A stretch of DNA of 64,000 nucleotides from positions 65,123,027 to 65,187,026 of the forward strand of contig CM056378.1 in NCBI GenBank assembly GCA_029718625.1. Direction: 5' to 3'. Below, one piece after another: positions 44,400 through 56,118 of the stretch. Both the position numbers and the translations under genes were made by a program. Position 1 is the stretch's first letter. Every line of letters begins with the position of its first letter. The DNA is from Synaphobranchus kaupii (lineage: Eukaryota > Chordata > Actinopteri > Anguilliformes > Synaphobranchidae). A model generated the notes under the pieces. It was not told where the DNA came from and did no database searches. It was given only the letters and a program-made list of their open reading frames with translations.

Positions 44400-46620
44400 A
44401 AAAAGTATGGTCGCGAGAAGTATGGATTGATATCCTTGGGTCATCACTGAAAAAGTTTGTGCACCCTGGGATAGAGGACAAAACAAGTAACAGCCAGGAC
44501 CACCGGCCAAGCAAGCTGCATGCACATACAACCAAGCCGAGGCTACGATGAAACTAATAAACTCCTTGAAAAGAACTTTGGTAATTCAAGACAACCACTG
44601 CCTACATGGAAAAGGCCTTGAGCTGGCCGACCATTAAGCACGAAGACAGAAAATCACTGCAGGCCTATGCACTATACTTGAGAGGATGCAACAACGCCAT
44701 GCAAGACTTGCATTACTTGGAAGAACTCAACAGCCCACCAAACCTCAGGCATATTATTTTGAAGTTGCCTTACAAGTACAGAGATAAATGACTTCAAGCA
44801 ACAGAGCAAGTCCAGGAGTTATGACAGTAGCTTTGCGACAACAATGAAGGCTGTGAGTGACTCCATGGCTGAAGAGAATAAAAGAAGGCCTGTCATGGAG
44901 TATTCTTTGCGCAGGAAAACACTCCATGGTCACATGCCTGCTTCTGAAAGCACAACCACATGACCCAAAAGTTGAATTTGTGAGAAGCCATCGCTTATGG
45001 TTTGGATGCCTAACTAAATGTCACCCAGTAAAGATTTAAAATGAAGAAAGACATGTCAACACTGGCAGAGGAGGCACCCAACAATCCTTCACCAGGAAAA
45101 TAAGAAAACCGACAGTTCAAAAGATGACTCAAAAAGAGAAGTTAGCAACACTGCAGCAAAGAAGGAAGAAACAACTGTTACTAGTGCACTTGTTTCTTTG
45201 GAGACAGAGGAAGATACCAGGGCTGGTAAGGAGTGTACACTTGTTAATGTCCCAGTACAAGTCAAGTTTGCGTAAAGTAATAAAATTGTAATAACATATG
45301 CCTTCCTGGACCCGGGAAGTTCAGCCACCTTGTGCACCAACCGCATGAAGCAGCTGGATGCCAAAGGAAAAAAGACAGATCCTTTTGAGGACCATCAGTC
45401 AAGAGAAGCCGGTTGCAAGCTACAAAATCACAGGACTTGAAGTCAGAAACATTGAAGGTGACACTTTGCTTGCACTGCCAAAGATATACACACAAAAATG
45501 AACACCAAAGACAATATTTTAACTCCAAGGGAAATCCAGAAATGGTCATGCCTCAAGGATGTGTGTTTGAAAGAGATGCTGATGTTGATCTCTTGATTAG
45601 AGTAAACACTGCAAAAGCAATAGAACCCTGGCAGGTAATAAATAGCCAAGATGATGGACCGTATGCGGTTAAGACCCTTTTGGGATGGGTGGTTAACGGA
45701 CCACTCCATAGTTGCACCGCTGCATATGATGCAGGTCGTCAAAATGTTTGGGCTAATCGGATCTCAATTGCCAGTTTAGAGGAGGTTCTCGTCCAGCAAT
45801 ATAATCATGACTTCTCCAAAAAACAGTACAAAGAGAAAAGTGAATTTTCAGAGGAAGACTGAAAGTTCATGAAGATAGCATCAGACTCTGTAACCCATGA
45901 AGACGGACATTACAACTTGCCGTTGCTTTTTCGTAAGGAAGAAGTAATAATGCCAAACAACCTACAAATGGCGGACCAAAGAGCTCTCCATCTCCTCGAG
46001 AAGTTCAAGCAGGACAAGTCATTTCTGATGCGGTACAAAGACTTGATGAATGACGTGAAAGTTCAAACAGAGAAGGTTCCTTCAGAGCAACTTCTGCAAC
46101 AAGAAGGAAAGGTATGGTACATACCCCATCATGGTGTCTACCATAAACAGAAACAGAAGATCACAGTTGTATTGGACTGTACAGCCTCATATCAAGGCAC
46201 ATCCCTCAACAGTGAACTCCTGCAGGGTCCAGATTTATCCAACACACTCCCTGGAGTTTAACTGAGATTCCATCAAGAAGAGGTTGCCATGATGGCAGAT
46301 ATTGAAGGAATGTTCCATCAAGTAAGAGTTTGACCAGATCATGTTGATTATTTTGGTTACTATGGTGGCCCAATGGCAACACAGACTCAAAGCTGGAAGA
46401 ATACAGGATGACAGTCCATCTCTTTGGAGCAGTTTCATTCCGAGCTGTGCCAACTTCGTACTTCAGAGAATTGCTGATGACAACGATGACAAGATACGAC
46501 AATGAAAAGGTAGTATCTACCATCAAGCAGAACTTTTACGTAGATGATTGTTTGAAATTTGTAGCCACAAAAGTACATGCCATAACAAATGTAAGAGAGC
46601 TCAGAGCTCAGACATTTTGA
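44400..46620 (+). pseudogene. Second BEL/Pao fragment (BEL-2): gag, protease, RT
   Basis: Plus-strand blocks in BEL/Pao order: gag (LQAYALYLRGCNNAMQDL, ILKLPYKYRDK, 44606-44790); a zinc-knuckle remnant (VRSHRLWFGCLTKCHP, near 44980); a protease-like AFLDPGSSATLCTNRMKQL (45300-45355), where Asp of DPGSS is the likely catalytic residue; the linker LGWVVNGPLHS (45685); RT text VWYIPHHGVYHKQKQKITVV and LNSELLQGPDLSNTLPGV; and the active site NFYVDDCLKFVAT (46530-46565). It ends abruptly after the RT motif C. Many frameshifts. It differs strongly from BEL-1, so it is a separate lineage. Confidence 0.87.
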
Positions 46621-46860
46621 CTGAAATGTGGTTGGCTCTGCACTTCATAGCGGGGCTCTAGCACGCTGAGCAAATGCTTGAATCCACTATTCTCAACAAC
46701 TGAATGAGGGTGCATATCCAATGCCATGCAAACCCCAATTGCCTTAGTAATTGCTTGAGCACGGTCCGAATTAGCTTGTAGCTTAATTCTAAAGGCATCA
46801 GGAAGAGTTACCTGGGTTTTCTTTTGTTCCCTGCTGAGGTTAACCCCTTCGAGCAGATTC
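46619..46860 (-). pseudogene. ZBED-like hAT transposase fragment
   Basis: An open minus-strand frame of about 80 codons without a start reads AQAITKAIGVCMALDMHPHS, then VVENSGFKHLLSVLEPRYEV and PHFSQNV. This is the conserved segment just after the BED finger in Ac-type hAT/ZBED proteins (I-DMxPxSVVExxGFxxLLxxLxPRY). No flanking domain remains. It abuts BEL-2. Confidence 0.78.
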
Positions 46861-47002
46861 CCAAGATTTTTCTCAACTCAGATATTAATTTCTCCTGAAA
46901 AGGCCTGCTCACTCAAATGTGAAAAAAACATGTGAAATTGAGTAATTATATCACGTCATTCTACTACCAATATCTGCTACTAAATATGAAAGAAATAGAC
47001 CT

Positions 47003-47155
47003 TGAGATGTCCCGTTTGGAATGACAATCGGCCCACCGGAATCAATACAGAGACGGTCTAGGTCTACCAAGCTATTCAATTTAAAAATAGGAACAACAAA
47101 CTAACATAAATGCAAGAATGATTTGGCAGTGAATGACATTTCAAACGGGACACAC
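47003..47155. repeat. Short inverted-repeat element
   Basis: TGTCCCGTTTGGAATGAC (47008) and GTGAATGACATTTCAAACGG (47132) are inverted over about 18 bp with a mismatch and about 110 bp apart. Possibly a small MITE. Confidence 0.5.
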
Positions 47156-47164
47156 ATGTCTGGG

Positions 47165-47940
47165 TACATAACAAGGCTGCAGGGAGCCATTACCTTGTCA
47201 GCTGGTTCCTGGAGGGTGCCTGGCGGCTGACACCTGCGAGGTCACTGGTAGCTCCCTCCTGGTTCAGCCCTATAAGCCTCTCGAGACGATCAGCCTTAAG
47301 TGGCTTTCTTTTAAAACGGCGTTTCTGCTAGCGATGGCATCAGCAAGACCCATTGGTGAGCTCTGCACTCTCTCCATCAACGCAGAGTGTCTAAGGTGGA
47401 GACCGGCTGACTCAGGAGTCACGTTGCGGCCTAATCCATCGTTTCTGCCCAAAATCGTTTTGTCATTTCACATCAACCAGCCGATCGAGCTTGCGGTGCT
47501 TCACCCCCCGCCAGGCGAGGACCTGCGGGACGCACACCTGATATGTGCAGTGCATGCGCTGCGACGCTAGGTCGAAGCTACCGCTTCCTTCAGACTTACA
47601 GGGCAACTCTTTGTCTGCTACGGCAGGACTAAATGGAACAGCGCTCTCAGCTCAAAGCCTCTCCCGATGGGTAGTGAAGGCAATAGCCACGGCCTATGAG
47701 GCTAGCGCTAAACCCTGGCCTATTGATATCCAGGGCCGATCCACCAGAAGTATGGCTACCTCATGGGCAGCCCTGGAAGGCATACCTCTTAAAAGAAATT
47801 TGTGAAGCGGTGACATGGGCGTCCCCCTGCACATTTACGAGGTATTATCACGTCAATGTGGTGCCAGGATCAACATTCGGTGCAACCGTCTTACCTGCAG
47901 CCTTGGCATTCACGTAAGGATGATGGTCCCTCCTGACACT
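47165..47940 (+). pseudogene. DIRS tyrosine recombinase (fragment 2)
   Basis: Reads APSWFSPISLSRRSALSGFL-like text in shifting frames, then ASARPIGELCTLSINAECL, LSFHINQPIELAVLHPPP, DAHLICAVHALRRYV, FVCYGRTKWNSALSAQSLSR, STRSMATSWAALEGIPLKE and WASPCTFTRYYHVNV. The Arg of ALRRY and the nucleophilic Tyr in TRYYHV are present; the usual His of HSTRS is Arg here. Three frames are needed to read it. It would have circularised and integrated the element. Confidence 0.82.
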
Positions 47941-47954
47941 GTATATTAAGTCAT

Positions 47955-48115
47955 CCATATTGACGACCCTAATGGTCTAAGGAACGAAATAGAATGAACG
48001 GTTACGACTGTAACCATGTTCTATGAGTTCCGGATGACCATTAGGCATCATGGTCACTCGAGACCTTTTAAGGGCAAAAAAAAACTGTTCTGAGGACTTC
48101 CGCAGTGACGGTACA
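47955..48115 (-). repeat. DIRS-type inverted terminal repeat, right
   Basis: TTGACGACCCTAATGGTC and GAGGACTTCCGCA are the inverted counterparts of 36980-37125. Confidence 0.6.
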
Positions 48116-48665
48116 GGAACTATTGGCAAATATAGCTTGATCCAGGATAATTGCGAATAGTCTATTAACCCTACACGTATGATCGCACATCGCCTGGATG
48201 TTGAGGAAGTGGGCTGAATGCAATTTAATGCGCCATTCCCCTTCGCTGAGGAACAGGTATGTGGTCTTTGACCCAGGGTTTCCATCATTTGGTGCCGGCT
48301 ACCGTGACCGACAAAATTTCAGTTTGCCGGACAAATTGGAGAAATTCCGGTCAAATATTATCTGGTGTTATGCTTTAAAACAATTGATATACAGGCTTTA
48401 TAAAGAATGACATCATCAGGCGGAATAGATTTATAATAGTTTTTAATGAAAAGTGCTTTCGCAAATACAGTAGGCAATAGCGTGGATATAGTCCGTCAAT
48501 TAAAATAACTCCCATCAATAGACACGTGTTTAATGTCATTTAAAAAAGATAGGCTATAGCCTATTGCGTTCTGCATTGATAGCTACTTGCATGCTAGATA
48601 GTACGTTCTTCCAAGTAGGCCTATACCAGCTAGAACGTACTTCATAGTATGCAAGATCGCAAGTA
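48116..48665. other. No recognisable feature
   Basis: Contains a 22-bp imperfect inverted pair around AAGTAGGCCTATACC at 48600-48650. No coding evidence. Confidence 0.5.
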
Positions 48666-48699
48666 CGCTTCAATTTTAGAACCATGGGTTAAAGCAAGA

Positions 48700-48830
48700 A
48701 ATATGTTCATGACTGAAAAAGAAAGAAAAGGTGGGGGGGGGGGGTGGTAATAAAACGGGGGGTCTTGGGGTCCTCCCCCAGGAAATTTTGGGGTTTTGAG
48801 AGCTCATTTCATGCAATTTATTGACATTTT
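48700..48830 (+). repeat. Dispersed repeat V, copy 2
   Basis: G-rich start then GGTCCTCCCCCAGGAAATTT, similar to 19785-19830. Confidence 0.5.
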
Positions 48831-48984
48831 GGTGGTAATGGTGCTGTAAGAACAGAAATAAAACTAGCAAACAAGGACAATGTTTGATAATCATTCTGTA
48901 TTAATAATGAATTTCATTATTCAACTAAATACAAGAAATTAAACTGCACATACACTACAACAATGACAAATACTTATTTGAAAG

Positions 48985-49245
48985 GTGTGTTTGTGTGTGT
49001 GGGGAGGGGGTGGTGTGAGAGAGAGGGTGGGTAGAAGAGAGAAAGAGAGAGGGTGGGGGGAGTGAGAGAGCGCAAGACTGTCACCATCCTCACACACTGT
49101 AACACTGGCCAGCGCTGGATACGGAACCGCTCTGGGTGTGTGTGTGTTTGTGTGTGAATGAGTGAGTGTGTGGGAGAGAGTGAGTGAAGGAGTGAGTGAG
49201 TGAGTGTGTGTGTGTCTGTGTGCTTGTGTGTGGGGTGGTTGGGGT
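48985..49245 (+). repeat. Mixed (GT)n/(GA)n low-complexity tract
   Basis: Long GTGTGT, GAGAGA and GAGTGAGT runs. They generate a long but meaningless Ser/Thr/His/Pro-rich frame on the minus strand. Confidence 0.9.
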
Positions 49246-49289
49246 GGGGTCTTCCTATTTAGATTTTCTTTTTCTTCGGAATAGTAAAT

Positions 49290-49896
49290 CTTTTCAGTGC
49301 ACTGAATATTGAGCAGCCTATCGTTATTCTGATTAGTGGACTCATCCGCGTTCAGTGAGAAAAAAGCATTATGTAGCTTTTCTGAAAGCTGTCTCTTCAA
49401 CTGTGGCGCGATCCCGTGAGTGGTAACGTAGGACGCTTGTGAGTTCGACAGAGTCAATCTAGACAGAGCGGTCTTGTCTTCGGCAAGTTTTTTAGCCAAG
49501 CTGACTAAGGGCTGCGCAATGGTGAACGAGATCATGCTCTGCGAGAAAAGAACAAACGCGAACTTTCTGTTCACATACCCGATCAGCCATGGACGGAGGA
49601 GCTAGTCGTGGTGCTGCCCCTGGGAGCGTTGATGTAAGTTTTTGTGCTGTGACTTTAGCCTTGTGACTTGGGTCGCTAGCATTACGCTGTAAAACCTTCT
49701 TTCCATTGCTCCCATACATTAGTTTATTGTGGCAGACGACGCAAAAACAAGCTCCTGCTATTTTAATCTTCTTACACCACTTAAACGTTTGTCCTGCTTC
49801 ATCCGAACCCTCCACCCAGGCCCACCTCCACTTGTTTTTAACAACTTTATCTATGTCTGAGACATCACTCCCGGGTTTCATTATCATCGCGTCCAT
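49290..49896 (-). pseudogene. hAT-like zinc-finger protein, N-terminal part
   Basis: Start ATG at 49894-49896 (MDAMIMKPGSDV). A finger follows (FKWCKKIKIAGACFCVVCHN, then NASDPSHKAKV), then DRVCEQKVRVCSFLAEHDL. A frameshift near 49500-49520 moves the reading to AKKLAEDKTALSRLTLSNSQ and LHNAFFSLNADESTNQNNDR. This order, finger then xFxAEHxL, LAxDKxALSRxxL and FSLNxDES, is that of a fish transposon-derived zinc-finger family related to hAT. The rest is lost in the GT/GA tract. Function unknown; TE-derived in all likelihood. Confidence 0.62.
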
Positions 49897-50082
49897 TGTA
49901 GTTGTTAAAATGACACATAGCTAGCTAGCTAACGTATTACGCTATGAACGTCAACCGTTATCTCCTAAGCAACGGTGTAAACATTCTATTTTGAGACTGG
50001 AGACACAAACGAGCATTTCAATGATACAAAACGTTCCTCCTTAATTGCCAAATAAATACAAAATATTTCGAGGCGAATCTTA

Positions 50083-50154
50083 GGGGGGGGGGGGGGGGGG
50101 TTATTATTGGATTTTTCCCCCTCATAGACGACTCCGACCCCCCCCCCCCCCCCC
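50083..50154. repeat. Inverted homopolymers G18 / C17
   Basis: TTA followed by 18 G (50083-50100) and, 37 bases later, 17 C followed by TAA (50138-50154). Confidence 0.9.
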
Positions 50155-51480
50155 TAAATATTTTCTCATCGGATCTGCATCGATCTCAGAAATTATAATT
50201 TTCACTTCTCCACGACGGAAATCCGTCACGGTGACGGAAAACTTTAACCCATGTAGAACACACTTGATGATAGTGTCAGAATACCTTTGATCTTACAGGA
50301 AAAACAATAGAATCACCTCAGCGAAATTACCGTACTTGATAGCTATAAGGTATGCATCAGTAAGTATTTGAAATGAACTACAAATGTTATGGTACAGTGC
50401 ATGACATTATTAACAATAAATACTATTTTGCCAAATTGTCGTTTTCATTGTTTAGACATTACTGCCATGGTGAAGCTAGGGCTATTTATAACTTTGTGTA
50501 TGAACCATCAATTGAGGTGATCGTTACTTAAGGTCTGTTAGTTACTGACAGCACGACCTAAGCAGTAGCAGAATGAGGCCAGATCATCTCATGCTACCAG
50601 TAAAATAGAATAGTAAGATGCCTTAAACATAATACAGACGTATTATATTTATAGGCTACAGCCTAGGTCATGCTGTCAGTTACTGTCACAAGCTGACCTT
50701 ACAGTTTCCTCTGAGATATTTCTGTTTATGTATGTAGCCAGTAGTTGGCGCAGCAATTTGGGTCACGGTGCTTCACATTTTAATTGAGCGAATAAATGCG
50801 AGAAGAGCTCATATGAGCTGCGGTTGTTACGTGTTACGTGTTTTCTACAGTCTGTGCTTCGCGCAATGATCTCTGGTCATTCAACAAAAATGGTCTGAGT
50901 AAGTGTAGCAGTGTTTGTTTTTTCATAATATGCCAATAGGCCTATTACTGATCCTGCCCAGTCAGTTTATTTGAAAATGATTTTCAATATTACGACTGTT
51001 ATTGGTCCCGTCTATGACCCGACCACGTTCAATAAATATGCCGACTGTTATTGGCTAACTTTTATTTAGTGAATGGTTGTCATGGTTTGTAGGATATGCA
51101 TAATGGAACACAGCCAACATTTTTCCACGCTTGCTTGAGTGACTGCGTGAGGATGGTAACAATTTAAACAATTATTATTATTTTATTTTATTTTTTTTAA
51201 AAAGCAACATTTTATTAGGAAGTAATTTGGGTGCAAATTAGCTAACTGTTTAAAACAAAATGTCTTAAAAAAAAAGTAAAAAATAATTTAAAAAATAGTT
51301 TAACCGACTATCAGGAGCAGCACCGTTTATTCGGCTAGCCGACTCGTCCCGCACATCCCTAATGGTGGCTAGGCCTATAGCATCCAATCCAAGCGTGCGC
51401 TTGATCAGAGTGGAACAAACGTAATGTTTGTTTCGTTCATCGCACATACACTACAGATTCATAAAAAAATGAAAATGGTC
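50155..51480. other. No recognisable feature
   Basis: 1.3 kb of AT-rich DNA with no supported frame, tail or terminal repeat. Confidence 0.5.
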
Positions 51481-51505
51481 TCTTTTTTTAATAAAAGGAT
51501 ATGTG

Positions 51506-51837
51506 GCCGCCGCGGTGGCGTAGCGGACAAAGGCACCGACTTTTTAGCCTGTGCAGTTGCGCCCCGAGGATCGGGGGTTCGATCCCCGGTCCTGCCAGTT
51601 CCGAGCATGGCCGGTGGCTGAGGGAGCGGCAATTGGCAGCTGCTCCCGGCGGGAGGGGCTCGGAGAGAGAGTCGTCGTGCGCAAAATGCGGTCCTCTCTC
51701 CTACTACCGACTGACAGGGCTTGTGGCGGCGATTCTCTAGCGGTTGCTATACACGGGGATAATTGACAGAATAGGGGTTCAATTGGCTACTAAATTGGGA
51801 GAAAATGGGGAAAAATCAGAAATAATTTTTTTTTTTA
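51506..51837 (+). mobile_element. tRNA-derived SINE, copy 3 (best preserved)
   Basis: The head has an A box (GGTGGCGTAGCGG) and a B box (GGGTTCGATCCCC) about 45 bases apart, as in a tRNA gene, giving an RNA polymerase III promoter. A body of about 180 bases and a tail TAAATTGGGAGAAAATGGGG follow. It is flanked by an identical 16-bp duplication AATAAAAGGATATGTG (51490-51505, 51838-51853), typical of LINE-driven insertion. Confidence 0.95.
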
Positions 51838-52249
51838 AATAAAAGGATATGTGAAATGTAAAGTAATGTAATAATATTTCACATTGTATACTGTGTGTAA
51901 CAGACAGGAGGGGTGTACGTGCGTTGTGTACACGCATATGGAGACGCACTTATATGCGCCATTAAAATAACATTAGACCAGGTTTGTGGTGGTTTTAGCG
52001 CAAGCAGCTCAAGATAGCAATACGCCAAAAATAATCCTGGCCACTCCTCATTTTAAGACCAAACCGCCCAATTCACTTGCTATGGGCGCAAAATCACTTT
52101 TTTAAACGACATGAGCGCAAGGGACTATAATGAACCCTGTGCCGGGTGTAAGATAGCAAAAACACTTCCGTTTGGTTTAGCGCCGCTTAGCACCAGGTGT
52201 AAGATAGGGCCCATGAAGTTTTGCAGAAAGAGAGGACCGTGTGGGTTTT

Positions 52250-54836
52250 GTGTTTATAATGTTCCTTTCAAAATTCAGTGGTCATTTATTGTCTGGTACA
52301 ATCGGTTTGAGAAATATACAACACTTTATACCGCTTTAAAGAAAACTATCTGAAACGTCGATGCGTAATACCCCCATGAACCCCCTGTAATGGGGCGTGA
52401 CGTGTGATGTGGGAGTGGCCAAACGCAGCAAGGGGATTCATTAAGCCCTTAGGCCACTAAGGCAGGATACCCCGCAGATAAGGGAGGAGAATACAACGAA
52501 CACACACACCACAGCTACAGACCGGCTCACTGTTACATACCAAAGAGTATAAACACAAACGCCTGGTTTCCTAACCAGAAAACCCAACAAGGCGAAAGGG
52601 AACAAAGAACTGCTACCCCATACTTCTACAAGCTAAGTAACTAAAAAATTAGTCGGAAATAGAACGCCCTGTCTCGATAACGAGACGCATAAGAACAGGC
52701 GAGTAGCACAATGGCACAAACAAAACACACAGCAAACAAACACAGAAAACTAATACCTATTGATATAGGAGGTTGCGAAGGAACAGAGATAACGTTCCGT
52801 GGCTACTTCCATAAGCAGGCAGTCACATGCAGAACATAAAGGGGGTAAACGCCCCGATCTCCCCAGGGGGGAAGAAACACTTTACAGGCGAGCCAACGGA
52901 GCACCGCAGTCCCATAGCTTTACCAGCACAATGACAAGCCCAACAGAAAACCACGACCCAGCCTCCCAGTAAGGGGAAATGTAACGAGGCGAACAGGAAC
53001 AGAGATTTAACGTTCCATGGCTAGTTTAAGGCTCGCAGTCAAACGCAAACATGTCCAAAACATCGCCCGGTCTCCCTAAGAGACGAATTGCACCGAAGGG
53101 CGAACAGAACTACAGTTCCGAACAGAATCGCCCAAATCTCCATACACGGAGAAAGAGCACAAAAGACGAAGGGACAGCTGCACCGAAACTATCAGCTAAC
53201 TGACTAACACAAGCACAAGCCCTGCCTCTCAGTAAGGGGAAATGTAACGAGGCAAACAGGAACAGAGATTTAACGTCCCATGGCTAGTTTAATAAGTTTG
53301 CAGTCTAATGCAGAAAAACAAAGGGTAAACACCCGATCTCCCAGGAGAGAGAAACATTTTACAGGTGAGCCGACGGAGCACCGTCGTCCCATAACTTTAC
53401 TATCCAAAAGACTCACGCAAACTTAATTAAACACACGCCCTAGCCTCTCAGTAAAGAAATATGTAACAAAAAAAACCCCGACTCACAACAAAGGGGAACG
53501 TAGTCCATGAGAAGGAGACAAACAGGGAATAAACGTACCAAAGCTACTCACTGGCTCACCGTAACACGGAAATGAGTAGAAGCAAACGCCAGGACTCTCA
53601 GTAGAAACCATTAACAGGCGAAAGGGAACAAAGAACAGCTACTCTACACTTCTACAAGCTAAGCAACCTAGCAGAAGCGAAACACCCGATCTCCCATGAG
53701 ACGAAATGCACCGAAGGGCGAACAGAACTACAGTTCCGAACAGAATCGCCCAAATCTCCATACACGGAGAAAAAGCACACAGGCGAAATAGAGCAGAGAT
53801 TTACGGTCCCAAACTTCTACGAGATAAGGAACTACCAAGCCAGTAAGAAATAAGCCCTGCCTCTACAAAGAGACGCTAAAATAGGCGAGTAGCCCAAATG
53901 GTACGAGAACTCACAGCCAACAATACACCACAGTACAAAACAATGAACAAACAATGAACAATTAATGTCGAAGCCCCGAACGAAGGAAACGGTAGGCTTA
54001 TATATCTCTCCGGTGACTACGCACAGGTGTAAACGCTTCACAGTAGCTCCGCCAACTCAGCAGGGCGGAGCAAGCATCTACCAAAAGGGCAGCGCCCTCG
54101 CGTGGCCACCGAGGAAAACGACCGCATAGTGAAACAGGGTTCAAAACCATTACACCCCCAAAGCCTGTCTCATTCATTACAGTCCATTCTGGTTTAATTG
54201 TCGGCTTTTTCATCCAATAGAGTACATTATAACCTTAGCAATGGTATATGCCATGTCTTTTTCGGTGCGTTGAACAATTTACTACAGCCCAGCGTAACGG
54301 CAGTTTTCGTTTTAATGGTCTAGTATTACGCAAGCTCTATAGAATACGCATTAGGAAAGGGAGTTTCCCTTTTCTGATATGTAAGTATTTTTGCGTCTAA
54401 AATACCGTTGGTCTCGCTGGCTACATATGTGCGTTCGTGTTTCCACTCGAGCACTGTCTTTCCAATATGTTTGATAGCCCTATTGTTATTTTCGCATTTT
54501 GAGTGCATTTCACATACTGTAGTGCAATCGTTAAATGTATTTTTGATGTAGGCTACCGATGTTCATTGAAGATAGAACATTTGGCAGCATTTTTCAGATG
54601 GCGGAATACTATTTTATGTTCATGTTATCCTACATAATGTAGGCTATGGCGTATATAATTGTCTCTTAGGGCCTTGGAGTCATCACGAATAGGAAAATTT
54701 AAAAAACTTAAAAAATACAGAAAAATGCAATCCCAGGACAAAAGTATACATACTGTAGAGTACAGGGACAAGCAATGTTTTATTGAGGTACAAGAGCACC
54801 CCTAAATAGGTGAAATTTGCCATCTGCGCCAAGGGG
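52250..54836 (+). mobile_element. Family X repeat, copy C, interrupted by a solo LTR
   Basis: 52250-52380 matches copy A and 54160-54836 matches copy B; together they reconstitute family X around the insertion at 52386-54154. The right end GCGCCAAGGGG abuts TTAA (54837-54840). Confidence 0.78.
52386..54154 (-). mobile_element. Solo LTR, 1,769 bp, with internal repeats
   Basis: Starts TGTAATGG and ends CCATTACA, with CCCCC on both sides (52381-52385, 54155-54159), a 5-bp duplication. On the minus strand a TATA-like GATATATAAGCC lies about 150 bases from the end, which suggests transcription toward lower coordinates. Repeated blocks inside include CGAACAGAACTACAGTTCCG (53102, 53719), AGATTTAACGTTCC-type units (53002, 53268) and GGAACAAAGAAC-type units (52599, 53627). 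No coding sequence. The retroelement class is unknown. Confidence 0.78.
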
Positions 54837-54840
54837 TTAA

Positions 54841-55545
54841 ACATTAACTTTTTAACCCTTAGCATTTTTTGCCCTACATAGGCGAACCGATGAAAAAAAA
54901 AATGTTTTATAGTTAAACAAAACGTTCCTACTAGTGTTTAATATTTTCCCGAAAGTTTGCTATTTTTAAATCCGGGATTATAACACCTCGCTCCCAGGTT
55001 TCCCGGGAAATCCCGTCTAAATAAACAGGGGCGTTCTAGTAGGCTATTATCAAATGTGCGACCCTACTTATTGGTTTACAGGCTACCGGCATCCATATGC
55101 CATATAAAACTATCTTTCAGCACCATGGTATTGTCCACTAGCGTACTATTGGCTGAGATTCTTGAATATCAAAAACAGTTTTTCAAAAACGTTTCATTAA
55201 TAAAAGCAACATATTTTCTGTACAATATTATGGCTGCTTTGGAAATAAACAAAGCCTATAGGGCTATTAGGCCTACCTAAACCGTGAGAAGTATTAACAC
55301 TGGCTATAACTGTTCATGACGAAAAGGCTTTAGGTCTACAGGAAAATGGCCAGTGTCAAAGGAAAAGGACTATAGCCCCCCCCCTCAAAAAATACCCCCT
55401 TCTTTGAAATGTCGAGGGCTTCGGCGGTGAATGACCAAAACTGAGAAATTTGGAAATAAAGTAACGTGTTATTGCAGAAATTTCTCATGTTTATAACAAG
55501 CCAATAAAAAATAAAACCTAAATAAAAAATCTAGGTTTTTGCTGC
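54841..55545. other. No recognisable feature
   Basis: AT-rich, no coding evidence. Confidence 0.5.
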
Positions 55546-56118
55546 AAGAATGGATGGATCACTTTAAGGGTTGTTTCTCATTTTCCTATTGAACTCTATG
55601 TAAAAATTTGTCAGGAGAAACAACCCTTAAAGTGATCCATCCATACTTACTGCAAATCTGGCAGCAGAGTGATGGTTTTAGGCTCGTTTGATACCTCAGA
55701 CCCTTGATAACTTACAGCCATTTAGACAACCATGTGTTCCATACTATTCCCGTGTAATTTTGTCCCACCCCCCAAATCCCATAGAGATCCATTCAAATGC
55801 AGAGAGGTTATAGTATCGCTTGCAAGACTACCTGAAAATAAGATATCAAGAGTATTTTGATGTTGTTGGGTCACAGACATCTGGAAGAAGTCAAGGCATA
55901 CAAAGGATATGAAACCAAATATGATGACTTTATTTACATTTATGTTAATTACTTTTGGAGTGAAATGTTACAAACTACTCGAAATAGTAGTTTGTAATAT
56001 TATCAATGTCTTTACTGTATTTTTTGATCAATTTAATGCTCCCTTGGTGAATAAAAATATAAATTTGTTTCAAAAACACAAAAATGTCTCTGTGATTCCA
56101 AACTTTTGAACACTAGTG
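55546..56118 (-). mobile_element. Tc1/family Y element (carrier IV), centre and right half
   Basis: The hairpin centre (55548-55646) and Y right arm continue through TTGTTGGGTCACAGACATC and AAAGGATATGAAACCAAATA into a fifth Tc1 terminal type ending TTTGAACACTAGTG before TA (56119-56120). The left arm is missing. Confidence 0.83.

Noticed and set aside
48939..49574. 211-codon open frame on the minus strand
   Set aside because: Only the part above about 49290 is protein-like; the rest is translated GT/GA repeat (Ser/Thr/His/Pro runs).
51506..51600. tRNA gene
   Set aside because: The A and B boxes belong to a SINE with body, tail and 16-bp duplication; sister copies confirm it.
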